In this document: positions 16,523 through 25,060 of the stretch, one piece after another
How the letters are laid out: the number at the start of each line of letters is the position of its first letter
Position numbering within the stretch: the first letter of the stretch is position 1
Origin: Bacteroidota bacterium
GTDB taxonomy: Bacteria; Bacteroidota; Bacteroidia; Flavobacteriales; Flavobacteriaceae
Reading direction: 5' to 3'
Length of the DNA: 55,249 nucleotides
NCBI GenBank assembly: GCA_021793375.1
Contig: JAJYSY010000011.1
Span: forward strand, 1 to 55,249
Translations under genes and position numbers: made by a program
The notes under the pieces: model-generated
Databases searched by the model: none
What the model saw: only the letters and a program-made list of their open reading frames with translations
Told to the model about the DNA's origin: nothing

Positions 16523-19500
16523 AGATTTCTTTTTTTGAATTGTTTTTCCTTCACCCAGCAATACAAGGTGGGAACAATAAAAAGTGTAATAATTACAATG
16601 GTCATTCCGCCAAAAAGAGGAATTGCCATGGGTTTCATAATATCACTTCCTTTTCCTGTTGAAGTAAGAATCGGAAGTAAAGCCATTAAGGTGGTTGCCG
16701 TGGTCAACAAACAAGCGCGAATTCTTCTTTTTCCGGCGTGTAAAACCATTTGATGAATTTCCTGAATACTTTGGGGTTGTTTTTTGGCGAAATTTTGATC
16801 TAAATAAGTGGCCAATAAAACTCCATCATCTGTGGCGACACCAAACAAAGCAATAAATCCAACCCAAACCGCAACACTGAGATTGATAGGATTCATCAAA
16901 TAAAGTTCTCGTAAACTGGTGTTGTTCCAGCTGATATTTAAAAACCAAGGCTGACTGTATAACCACATAAAAATCAAGCCTCCGGATAAAGCAACGGCAA
17001 CACTGCTGAAAACAATTAAAGTGGTTTTTGTACTTTTAAATTGTAAGTAAAGCAGCATGAAAATAATAAAAAATGAAAGCGGTAAAATCAGCTGTAAGGT
17101 TTTTTGTGAATGCACATGATTTTCATAAGAACCGGCAAATTCATATTGAATTCCCGGAGGAACATCTATTTTTCCGGTTTTTATAGCATCTGCAATAGTT
17201 TGTTGTGCTTTTTCCACAACTTCAACTTCAGAAAAATCAGAAGTTTTATCAAAAATTACATGGCTGACTAAAAAACCATCTTCGCTATTAATGGTTTCCG
17301 GACCTTTTATGTAATCAACTTTTGCCACTGCACTCAAAGGAATACTTCCGCCTTCCGCCAAAGGAATCCAAATGTTTTCAATGTCTTCCGGAGAATCTCT
17401 CAGCTCTCTCGGATAGCGAACACGAACAGAATACCTTTCTCTGCCTTCAATAGTTTGTGTGGCTTGCATTCCGCCTACAGCGATTTGTATAATATCTTGC
17501 ACATCATCAATATGCAAACCATAAGGAGCTAATTTATTCCTGTCGATATCTATGGTCAAATAAGGTTTTCCGGCACTTCTTTCTGTAAAAACTGCACTCT
17601 CCTTTACGCCTGGAACTTCTTTTAAAATCGGTTCTAAGCTTAAGCCGAATTCTTCAATAATTTCTTGAGAAGGACCTTTTACTCTAATTCCCATAGGAGC
17701 GCGCATTCCGGTTTGCAGCATCACCATTCTGGTTTCTATGGGTTGTAATTTTGGAGCAGAAGTTACCCCCGGAAGTTTGGTGACGCGAGCAATTTCATCC
17801 CAAATATCTTGTGGATGTTTAACTTCTGTTCGCCAATTTCTAAAAGCTTTTCCTTTTGAATCGGGAATTAAGTTTTTTTCTACATTTCCTTTATAATCTT
17901 TTAAAGAAAAATCAGCAGCTTCCGGATGATTTCCTAAGCTATTTTCTAAAGTTTTTCCGGAGGATAAAATAAAATTTTGATCATCATCTACTTTAAATTT
18001 CAGCAAATTCCCTTTTTTATCTGTTATAAATTCAGGTTTATAAGTGATGATATTTTCATACATCGAAAGTGGAGCCGGATCTAAAGCAGATTCTACTCTT
18101 CCGGCTTTTCCGACCACGGTTTCTATTTCGGGAAGTGAAGCCACAGCCATATCCAATAACTGTAAAACTCTTTTGTTTTCATCAGCTCCGGAATGGGGGA
18201 GAGAAGTAGGCATCAACAAGAAACTTCCTTCGTCTAAAGCCGGCATAAACTCTCTTCCGGTGTTTTTAAATAAAGAATAACCTACAATTAATAAAGTTAT
18301 AGGTAAACTGATGAAAATCAATTTATAACGTAAGCAAAGCAATAATAGTTTTGGATAAATTTTTTCAAAAAACTGAAAAAACAACAGCATTCCTCCAAAA
18401 ACAATAACTACAGCCAAAAAGTTTCCTAAAGTTCCGGTTTGATTTCCTAAAGGTGCCCAATAAATAGCTAATAAATAAACCAAACAAAACATGCTGATGT
18501 ATAAAACAGCATTTTTTTGCAGTTGAATTGTTCCCCAATTTTGCCATTTCATCAGCTCTATAATTCCGAATAAAACTACAACAATTCCCACCGCCGGATG
18601 ATGAAAAAATCCGATGTAAATTCCTAAGCTTATTAATCCTATAGAAACCACCGGTAAAACCCAATATTTTGTTTTTTGCCAAGCCAAGTTGGTAGCTGCG
18701 GGAATTAAGAATAATCCGACTAATAAAGTGGCCACTAAAGCCATGGTTTTTGTGATGGCAAGTGGCTTAAAAAGTTTTCCTTCTGCTCCTGTCATTACTA
18801 AAATGGGTAAAAAACTTACAATTGTTGTTGCAATAGTGGTGATCACAGCTCCACTGACTTCTTTTGTGGCTTCTAAAACAACTGTGGTGATGGGTTTTGG
18901 CTTTTTCAAAAGTTTATTTTTTTCGATGAATTCCACGGAATTTTCCACTAAAACAATTCCGATATCTACCATACTTCCAATGGCGATAGCAATTCCGGAT
19001 AAAGCAACAATATTAGCATCAACTCCTCCGAATTTCATACCGATAAAAACCAATAAAACTGCTAAAGGCAACATGCTTGAAATTAGCATAGAAGCTTTGA
19101 AATTTCTGATCAAGAAAAGAACCACCAAGCAGGTGATTAATATTTCAAGAATTAAAGCTTCGTTCAAGGTGTCAACTGTTTCTTCAATAAGCTGAGATCT
19201 GTCGTAAAAAGGAACAATTTCTAATTTGGAAACTGTTCCATCTGCCAAAGTTTTTTGGGGTAATCCTTCAGAAACAACTTTTACTTGTTCTTTGATGTGT
19301 TTTAAAATCTGCATCGGATTTTCTCCATAACGCGCCACAACAACTCCACCTACAACTTCGGCTCCTTCTTTGTCTAAAATTCCACGACGCGGAGAAGGAC
19401 CCAAATCCACTTTTGCAATATCTTTGATTTTTACCGCTTTATTATCCTTGGCAAAAACTACGGTTTCTTCAATATCTTTTATGGATTTAATATATCCCAA

Positions 19501-20253
19501 TCCGCGGATAATATATTCTGCTTGATTAATTTCAAGGGTTTGTGCGCCGGTTTCTTTATTGGTTTTTTGCAGGACTTCCACAATTTTTTGTGGACTGATA
19601 TTCCATTCTTTTAATTTATCCGGGTCGATATCTACTTGATATTCTTGAACAAATCCACCTACAGAAGAAACTTCAGAAACTCCTGTGGTTCCGGCTAATC
19701 CGAATTTTACATAATAATCTTGAATGCTTCTGAGTTCATGTAAATTCCATCCTCCGGTTGGATTTCCGTCCGGATCTCGACCTTCTAAAGTGTACCAATA
19801 TACTTGTCCTAATCCTGTGGCATCAGGACCTAAAGTAGGCTGCACATCTTCCGGCAGAAGATTGGAAGGCAGAGAACTCAATTTCTCTAAAATTCTTGTT
19901 CTACTCCAATAAAAATCTACATCATCTTCAAAAATCACATGAATACTGGAAAGTCCAAACATCGAGGAACTTCTGATGGTTTTTACGCCCGCAATTCCTT
20001 GTAAAGCAGTGGTCAGCGGATAAGTAATTTGATTTTCTATATCATTGGCAGATTTTCCTTCCCAAGGTGTAGAAATAATTTGTTGATTTTCTCCAATATC
20101 CGGAATTGCATCCACCGGAATAGGATTGGAATTCAATATTTTTTCTGTCCACGAAAAGGGTGCATAAGTTAATCCGAAAAACAAGATTAACGCGGTTAAC
20201 ATAAAAGTAACCAATCGGTTATGGGTGAAAAACCCAATAAGTTGTTGCAACAT
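16519..20253 (-). CDS. cusA: CusA/CzcA-type heavy-metal RND transporter
   Basis: A proton-driven inner-membrane pump for Cu(I) or Ag(I), 1244 residues. It has the usual RND plan with two periplasmic loops, a proton-relay Asp in TM4 (D430 in GSMVDIGIVLVEN), and a Met-rich segment (ETRMVMLQTGMRAPMG) in the porter domain that favours monovalent copper or silver. It is about 200 residues longer than E. coli CusA. Most of the difference is an insert at roughly residues 526-640 holding about four extra hydrophobic segments between TM6 and TM7, a variant I associate with Bacteroidota. It is the first of three overlapping or closely spaced genes (cusA-cusC-cusB). Confidence 0.93.
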   Translation of the reverse strand: MLQQLIGFFTHNRLVTFMLTALILFFGLTYAPFSWTEKILNSNPIPVDAIPDIGENQQIISTPWEGKSANDIENQITYPLTTALQGIAGVKTIRSSSMFGLSSIHVIFEDDVDFYWSRTRILEKLSSLPSNLLPEDVQPTLGPDATGLGQVYWYTLEGRDPDGNPTGGWNLHELRSIQDYYVKFGLAGTTGVSEVSSVGGFVQEYQVDIDPDKLKEWNISPQKIVEVLQKTNKETGAQTLEINQAEYIIRGLGYIKSIKDIEETVVFAKDNKAVKIKDIAKVDLGPSPRRGILDKEGAEVVGGVVVARYGENPMQILKHIKEQVKVVSEGLPQKTLADGTVSKLEIVPFYDRSQLIEETVDTLNEALILEILITCLVVLFLIRNFKASMLISSMLPLAVLLVFIGMKFGGVDANIVALSGIAIAIGSMVDIGIVLVENSVEFIEKNKLLKKPKPITTVVLEATKEVSGAVITTIATTIVSFLPILVMTGAEGKLFKPLAITKTMALVATLLVGLFLIPAATNLAWQKTKYWVLPVVSIGLISLGIYIGFFHHPAVGIVVVLFGIIELMKWQNWGTIQLQKNAVLYISMFCLVYLLAIYWAPLGNQTGTLGNFLAVVIVFGGMLLFFQFFEKIYPKLLLLCLRYKLIFISLPITLLIVGYSLFKNTGREFMPALDEGSFLLMPTSLPHSGADENKRVLQLLDMAVASLPEIETVVGKAGRVESALDPAPLSMYENIITYKPEFITDKKGNLLKFKVDDDQNFILSSGKTLENSLGNHPEAADFSLKDYKGNVEKNLIPDSKGKAFRNWRTEVKHPQDIWDEIARVTKLPGVTSAPKLQPIETRMVMLQTGMRAPMGIRVKGPSQEIIEEFGLSLEPILKEVPGVKESAVFTERSAGKPYLTIDIDRNKLAPYGLHIDDVQDIIQIAVGGMQATQTIEGRERYSVRVRYPRELRDSPEDIENIWIPLAEGGSIPLSAVAKVDYIKGPETINSEDGFLVSHVIFDKTSDFSEVEVVEKAQQTIADAIKTGKIDVPPGIQYEFAGSYENHVHSQKTLQLILPLSFFIIFMLLYLQFKSTKTTLIVFSSVAVALSGGLIFMWLYSQPWFLNISWNNTSLRELYLMNPINLSVAVWVGFIALFGVATDDGVLLATYLDQNFAKKQPQSIQEIHQMVLHAGKRRIRACLLTTATTLMALLPILTSTGKGSDIMKPMAIPLFGGMTIVIITLFIVPTLYCWVKEKQFKKRNL

Positions 20254-20353
20254 AATTTCTAAAAAAATACAATGTTGAAATGCAGATAAATCTTAAAAGA
20301 TTACATGCAAATACAATTGAAAAAAGTAATTTAGGAAATAAAAAAATGCACTT

Positions 20354-20369
20354 CTTACCGGAGAGTAAG
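20354..20369. other. Small hairpin between the Cys/His/Met-rich gene and cusA
   Basis: CTTAC at 20354-20358 and GTAAG at 20365-20369 form a 5-bp stem with a 6-nt loop in the 134-bp gap. It could attenuate or process the transcript between the small leader gene and cusA. The evidence is weak. Confidence 0.3.
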
Positions 20370-20387
20370 CAAGGCATGAATTAGAAA

Positions 20388-20738
20388 TTATGCAATATCA
20401 GGAGGCGTCCAAATAGGAAAAATAGGAGTTTGAAAAGCAGAAGTTATTGTAGAAAATTCCGCTTCTTCAAAAGAAGAAATTAAGATTAATTTTCCTTGTT
20501 TTTGAAAAGTAAAAATAGGAGCATTACTAATTATAACACAATCACAGCTTGAATCTGAACAATGATTTTCGGAGTTTTCCTGATCTTCATCACAGCAGGA
20601 GTGATCTGCTTTTGGTTTTTCACAGCATTTCATTTCGGAGTGTTCCATTTGAGAATGCTCCATAGTAGTGGCATAGACTGATTCCACAGAATAAGTCATC
20701 ATCAAAACCAACAATAATATGTTTAGAAATGCTTTCAC
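20388..20738 (-). CDS. Cys/His/Met-rich exported protein preceding the cus operon
   Basis: A 116-residue protein with a signal peptide ending around residue 24. The region from about 24 to 66 is packed with metal-type residues: HSQMEHSEMKCCEK, HSCCDED and HCSDSSCDCV. A hydrophobic C-terminal part ends in WTPPDIA. It is most likely a periplasmic copper-binding or sensing protein. Small proteins of this kind precede cus-type operons in Bacteroidota, but I cannot name the family with certainty. It is upstream of cusA on the same strand with a perfect -7 box (20760-20767), so it probably leads the operon. Confidence 0.75.
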   Translation of the reverse strand: MKAFLNILLLVLMMTYSVESVYATTMEHSQMEHSEMKCCEKPKADHSCCDEDQENSENHCSDSSCDCVIISNAPIFTFQKQGKLILISSFEEAEFSTITSAFQTPIFPIWTPPDIA

Positions 20739-20759
20739 TAATTTGATAAATTAGAAAAA

Positions 20760-20767
20760 CAAAGATA
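20760..20767 (-). promoter_or_regulatory. Candidate -7 box of the cus operon
   Basis: Read on the minus strand it is TATCTTTG, a perfect TAnnTTTG match, 22 bases before the ATG at 20738. No clear TTG lies at the -33 spacing, as might be expected of a promoter that needs an activator. Confidence 0.4.
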
Positions 20768-20820
20768 TAATTATTATTTAAACTAAAATATAAAAATAAT
20801 CAAAAAGGAAAATGAAGATT

Positions 20821-21450
20821 TTATTTCGCATTTAATTTAGCAGTTAACTTATCTAATAATATTTTATAAAGCGGCAAGAAAAATATTGCATTGACCAGCA
20901 TTTTAAAGATATAATCTACCGTGGCGATTTCTACTAAATTTTCAGCTAAATAAACATCTGAAGTTTTATAAAAAGCAATGTAAAAGAAGGTAAAGGTATC
21001 CACAAGATTTCCAATAATCGCAGAAGCTAAAGGTGCATGCCACCATTGTTTGTGTTGTCGTAGTTTATTGAAAACAAAAACATCCATCAACTGCCCGACC
21101 ACATAAGCAGAAAAACTTGCCAAAGCAATTCTGACTACAAACAGATCAAAAGTAAAAAGTGTAGAAAAACCTAACCAATTTCCATGTCTGAACCCAATGG
21201 TTACCCAATAAGAAACCAGCAAAGCCGGAATCATGGCATAAAAAACAATTTTCCTTCCCAATTTTGCACCAAAAAGACGAACTGTCAAATCGGTGGCCAA
21301 AAAAATAAAAGGAAAAGTAAAAGCTCCCCAAGTGGCTTTAAATCCGAAAACCGTAATGGGAAATTGCACCAAGTAATTGCTGGAAGCAATAATTAAAATG
21401 TGAAAACAAGCCAGTAATCCGGCGAGTTTTGTTTTTTGAGTTGATAGCAT
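20821..21450 (-). CDS. yhhQ: Queuosine precursor transporter YhhQ
   Basis: An inner-membrane transporter of the vitamin-uptake (VUT, COG1738) family, 209 residues with about six hydrophobic helices. By family knowledge it imports 7-cyano-7-deazaguanine or a related deazaguanine for queuosine in tRNA. The diagnostic FLATDLTVRLFG motif near residue 50 closely resembles E. coli YhhQ as I remember it, and NLVDTFTFF near residue 150 is another conserved core. The ATG at 21450 sits just after a probable preQ1-I riboswitch, which supports both the start and the substrate. No que biosynthesis genes are in the window. Confidence 0.92.
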   Translation of the reverse strand: MLSTQKTKLAGLLACFHILIIASSNYLVQFPITVFGFKATWGAFTFPFIFLATDLTVRLFGAKLGRKIVFYAMIPALLVSYWVTIGFRHGNWLGFSTLFTFDLFVVRIALASFSAYVVGQLMDVFVFNKLRQHKQWWHAPLASAIIGNLVDTFTFFYIAFYKTSDVYLAENLVEIATVDYIFKMLVNAIFFLPLYKILLDKLTAKLNAK

Positions 21451-21458
21451 ATAAGGTT

Positions 21459-21496
21459 TCTTAGTTTTTTATAGTGGGAGAATTTCGAACCACAGT
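21459..21496 (-). promoter_or_regulatory. Probable preQ1-I riboswitch controlling yhhQ
   Basis: On the minus strand the leader reads GTGGTTC, a short loop, then CCCAC followed by TATAAAAAACTAAG, and the yhhQ ATG comes nine bases later. GTGG/CCAC forms P1, the GGTTC and the A-rich tail ending AACTAA are hallmarks of preQ1 class I aptamers, and an extra C just before CCAC fits the ligand-binding base. P1 is short (4 clear base pairs) and the canonical P2 partner (TAG) is absent, so the pseudoknot must use other pairs. The spacing suggests translational control. Confidence 0.72.
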
Positions 21497-21654
21497 TACC
21501 TAAACAGCTTATTTTTTAGGGATTGCAAAGAAAAGATAATTCTTGTATTGAAAAGCATATTTGAGAAATATTTAATACAAATGAAAACTCTCAGCAGAAT
21601 TTAAAAACAACTTGAATAAAATAAAGATGTATCTTTAGCAAAAAAGTTTATTCA

Positions 21655-23221
21655 ATGAAACAAATCAATTTATACTCGATAAAACGAGTGACCATTATTT
21701 TTTTGGCTGTTTTATTCTCAACAGCGATTTCTGCACAAATCAATCTGCCTGAAGATTTTGAAGAATGGGTGGAAGAAAGTAGAAAAGACTGGAAAATTCC
21801 CGGAATGGCAGTCGGAATTGTTAAAGATGGAGAAGTGGTTTTTGCCAAAGGTTTTGGAGAAAAACAATTAAATAGAACTGATCAAGTAGATGAAAATACA
21901 ATTTTTAGTATTGCTTCTGTCAGCAAAAATATAACTGCAGCCGCTTTAGCAATTTTAGTAGATCAGGGAAAAATTGATTGGGATGATAAAATTACAAAAC
22001 ATATTCCTTGGTTTCAGCTGAAAGATGCTACAGCCACAAAAGAACTTACCATTAGAGATGCTTTGACACATCGCACAGGATTGGGAAGAATTTTAGGGAA
22101 TAGATTGCAATTTATGACAGAAAGCTCAAGAGATGAAGTGTTGCATCAAATGCGTTATATGGAATTAGAAAAACCTTTTCGCTCAGAATTTGTTTACAAT
22201 AATGTGATGTATTCTTTAGCCGGGCAAATTATAGCGTATGTAGATGGCAGAACTTGGGATGAGTTTTTGCAAGAAGAACTTTTTACACCAATCGGGATGA
22301 ACAGCGCAACAACCACACTTGCGGAATTGGAAAAACAAGAAAACAAAGCTTATCCGCATCAAGAAATTGAAGGGGAAGTGATGGAGATTCCACGAAGAAA
22401 TTGGGATAACGCCGGACCTGCAGGAGGGAGGGGTAAATGCCTCAATTAATGATTTAAATAAATGGATGTTGATGCAGTTGGGAACTTCAGGAACTTATCA
22501 AAATAAAAAAATTATCAGTGAAAAACAGATGAATGAAATCCATAAACCACAAATGATTAGACCTTCCGGAGATGCTTTAAGCTCACAAGGAAGCTATGGA
22601 TTTGGCTGGAATATTTTAGATTATAAAGGAAAGCGAGTTTGGACGCATGGTGGGGCTACAGATGGTTTTAATACTGCAATGTATTTGCTGCCGGAATTAG
22701 AATTAGGAGTTGTAGTCGTCGGAAATACTTTCAACAGCTTAGGAAATGCGGTGGCTTATCAAGTGATGGATATTTATTTGGAAAATGCTGATAAGGATTG
22801 GAATGAAGTATATTTAAAAAGTTATCAAAATCAATATGAAAAAGCAAAAGAAGCGAGAGAAAAAATCCATGCTGAACGCGTAAAGAAAACTAAGTCCAGT
22901 TTAAAAAATGAAGATTATCTTGGAGTTTACCACTCTGAAGCTTATGGAAAAGTGGAAGTCAAACAAGAAGGGAAGCAGTTAAAATTAAAATTTTGGGAAG
23001 ATAAAAACTTGGAAGCAATTTTAGAACATTGGCATTTTGATACTTTTTTGGCAAAATGGAAAAATCCGGCAATGCGTGAAGAGTTTATGCAATTTCATTT
23101 AGGAAAAAACGGAAAAGTTGAAGCATTAGATTTTGAATTTGTGCTTCGTCCGATGTTGTTGCAAGTAGGAGCATATCCTTCTAATTATACGCATACAGCG
23201 AGATTTGAGAAGGTGGAATAG
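21655..23221 (+). pseudogene. Serine hydrolase (beta-lactamase family, DUF3471 C-terminus), frameshifted
   Basis: An exported serine hydrolase related to class C beta-lactamases and D-aminopeptidases, with a signal peptide ending AISAQ. The nucleophile motif is SVSK (SxxK), the YNN motif lies in EFVYNN, and a DUF3471-type C-terminal beta domain is present. The gene is split. Frame one ends at 22449, and the second half continues in the +1 frame from 22433 to 23221. At 22423-22433 the run GGAGGGAGGGG carries one GGAG unit too many; removing four bases restores the family sequence AGGVNAS. As read, the protein would lack its C-terminal half. This is a recent mutation, a slippage switch or a sequencing error. 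Confidence 0.85.
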
Positions 23222-23234
23222 AAAAATCATTTAT

Positions 23235-23269
23235 AAAAAATCTTCTCTTTTTTAAGGAGAAGATTTTTT
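23235..23269 (+). terminator. Bidirectional terminator between serine hydrolase and M48 protease genes
   Basis: TCTTCTC at 23241-23247 pairs with GAGAAGA at 23257-23263, extended by A-run/T-run pairing on both sides to 13 bp, with a 9-nt loop. It serves both convergent genes. Confidence 0.9.
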
Positions 23270-24231
23270 TACATTCCCTCATACAACTGCTTCAAATAAG
23301 CAATTCTTTTTTCAATTGGCGGGTGGGAGGCAAATAAACTTCCTGAAATGTTGAAAGCTTTACTTTTTGGCGGGGTATAATCGATGTACATTTCCTGAAT
23401 ATCATCGCTTTTTACTTCTTTAATATGACTATTCCCGGATATTTTTTCCAAAGCCCTTGCTAAAGCCAAAGGATTTCGGGTGAGTTCTACTGCTCCGGCA
23501 TCGGCCATATATTCTCTTCTTCGGCTGAGAGCCATTTTAAACAGAAAAGATAAAAAATAAGCAACTACCGCTAAAATAATAATAAGGATATATCCTCCGC
23601 CACCACCGCCTTCATTGTTTTTTCTGTTTCTTGAAGATCGAGTAGGGATAAATCCGCGTAAAGCCATACGCATCACAAAAGCAAAAATCCCGACAAAGAT
23701 GATAGAAACGATTAAGAGTTTTACATCGTGATTTCGGATGTGTGTTAACTCGTGAGCAATCACGCCTTCTAATTCATCATCTTCCAAAGCATTTATAATT
23801 CCGCGAGTGAGTGTAACCGTATAAGAATTTTCATTAATTCCGCTGGCAAAAGCATTTAAAGCTTGAGATTCTATAATTCTGAGTTTAGGCATTTTCATTC
23901 CTACACTCATACACAAGTTTTCAGTCAGGTTATACACTCGCATATTTTCTTTTCTTGATAAAGTATGCGAACCTGCAGTTTTATTGATGATTGTAGTATT
24001 GGTAAAATAAGCAATCACAAACCAAATCCCAACTGCAATCAACACAAAAGGAATGGTTGAAATAAACTCTTGATTGATATAATTAAGTGAGTCAGGAATT
24101 TCACTTGAATAATTTGTGAAAAATATAAAAGCATAAACCATCACCAATACAAGAATAGGAAACAGCAGTAGCAAAACAACTGATTTCCTATTGTTGCTTG
24201 TGATTTGTTGTTGAAGACCAACGTACTTCAT
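23269..24231 (-). CDS. M48 family metalloprotease (HtpX-like)
   Basis: A membrane zinc protease of 320 residues. Two N-terminal transmembrane helices span residues 17-39 and 60-77. The zinc motif HELTH is at residues 160-164, and another membrane region follows a Gly-rich loop (NNEGGGGGG). The third zinc ligand is probably the Glu in SRRREYMADAGAVE. By family knowledge it degrades misfolded membrane proteins. Its start is 16 bases after the lemA stop, so the two form an operon. LemA plus an M48 protease is a recurrent pair in bacteria. Confidence 0.92.
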   Translation of the reverse strand: MKYVGLQQQITSNNRKSVVLLLLFPILVLVMVYAFIFFTNYSSEIPDSLNYINQEFISTIPFVLIAVGIWFVIAYFTNTTIINKTAGSHTLSRKENMRVYNLTENLCMSVGMKMPKLRIIESQALNAFASGINENSYTVTLTRGIINALEDDELEGVIAHELTHIRNHDVKLLIVSIIFVGIFAFVMRMALRGFIPTRSSRNRKNNEGGGGGGYILIIILAVVAYFLSFLFKMALSRRREYMADAGAVELTRNPLALARALEKISGNSHIKEVKSDDIQEMYIDYTPPKSKAFNISGSLFASHPPIEKRIAYLKQLYEGM

Positions 24232-24247
24232 ATATTAAAATAGATTT

Positions 24248-24811
24248 TTAAAAACTGATATCCGGAGCTTTGTCCATCTCTACTCTTTGTGCTTCACCAA
24301 CATCAAACATAGGTTCCTGTTTAAATCCGAACATTCCGGCAAAGATTACATTTGGAAATTTTTGAACAGCAATATTCAATTCTTTGGTAGCTGAGTTAAA
24401 ATATCTTCTCACTGCAGCCAATTTATTTTCCACATCAGAAACTTCACTTTGCAAGTGCATAAAGTTTTCATTGGCTTTTAAATCCGGGTAAGCTTCAACT
24501 TGAACATTTAATCCTTTTAAAGCTACATCCAATTGTTTTTCCGCACGGATTTTGTCATTTACAGAAGAAGCATTTTCAGCTGCTTTACGAGCTTTGGTAA
24601 CTTCCATCAATACTTGAGATTCGTGATCCATATATCCTTTTACGGCACTGACCAATTGGGGAATCAAATCATGACGTTGTTTTAGCTGCACATCAATATC
24701 GGCAAAAGCATTTTCTCTGTTGGTTTTTAAACGAACTAAACCATTGTAAATAGCTACTACCCAAATGACAATAATAGCTATCACTATTATACCTACAATA
24801 AGTCCACTCAT
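24248..24811 (-). CDS. lemA: LemA family protein
   Basis: A 187-residue LemA protein. One N-terminal membrane helix (residues 4-24) is followed by a long all-helical domain with the family signatures NRENAFADIDVQLKQRHDLIPQLV and ARRYFN-like (VRRYFNSATKELN) near residue 140. LemA proteins are membrane-attached helical bundles of unclear role, often cotranscribed with HtpX-like M48 proteases, as here. The order lemA then protease implies one transcript from the upstream gap. The function is probably envelope stress support, which is inference from the pair. Confidence 0.92.
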   Translation of the reverse strand: MSGLIVGIIVIAIIVIWVVAIYNGLVRLKTNRENAFADIDVQLKQRHDLIPQLVSAVKGYMDHESQVLMEVTKARKAAENASSVNDKIRAEKQLDVALKGLNVQVEAYPDLKANENFMHLQSEVSDVENKLAAVRRYFNSATKELNIAVQKFPNVIFAGMFGFKQEPMFDVGEAQRVEMDKAPDISF

Positions 24812-24868
24812 ATTACTTTAATTTAAAAATTAATTGAATTCTGTATAAATATAAACTTTATTTAAATA

Positions 24869-24888
24869 GAAACGGGAATTTTCGTTTC
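24869..24888. promoter_or_regulatory. Inverted repeat in the lemA / transporter divergent gap
   Basis: GAAACG at 24869-24874 and CGTTTC at 24883-24888 form a 6-bp inverted repeat around 8 nt. It lies 58 bases upstream of lemA in a divergent promoter region and could be an operator. Confidence 0.3.
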
Positions 24889-24935
24889 AAAAAGATTAGG
24901 GGATAGCTCATTAATAATTGAGTAATCTTTGAAAA

Positions 24936-24943
24936 CAAAGATA
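24936..24943 (-). promoter_or_regulatory. Candidate -7 box upstream of lemA
   Basis: Minus-strand TATCTTTG is a perfect TAnnTTTG, 125 bases upstream of the lemA start. No TTG is seen at the usual spacing. The leader would include the inverted repeat at 24869-24888. Confidence 0.3.
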
Positions 24944-25060
24944 AATAATTTGTTCTATTTTGATGATATTCTCTTAGGATTATTTATTGAAAACTTAATT
25001 AAACAGAAGAAATCTTAATTTTGATATATTTGAAAAATATAAAACAAAAGCATAATTTTC

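Noticed and set aside
18689..19195. 168-codon plus-strand open frame inside cusA
   Set aside because: It is antisense to a strongly conserved RND membrane region and has no leader; it reads as a shadow of the codon bias.
16519..20253. Extra CusA length as a gene fusion
   Set aside because: The additional segment is hydrophobic helices within the RND fold, a known length variant in Bacteroidota as far as I recall, not a recognisable separate domain.
22423..22433. Programmed ribosomal frameshifting in the serine hydrolase
   Set aside because: The shift needed is equivalent to four extra bases, no slippery heptamer or downstream pseudoknot is obvious, and removing GGAG restores the family sequence exactly; mutation or sequencing error is simpler.
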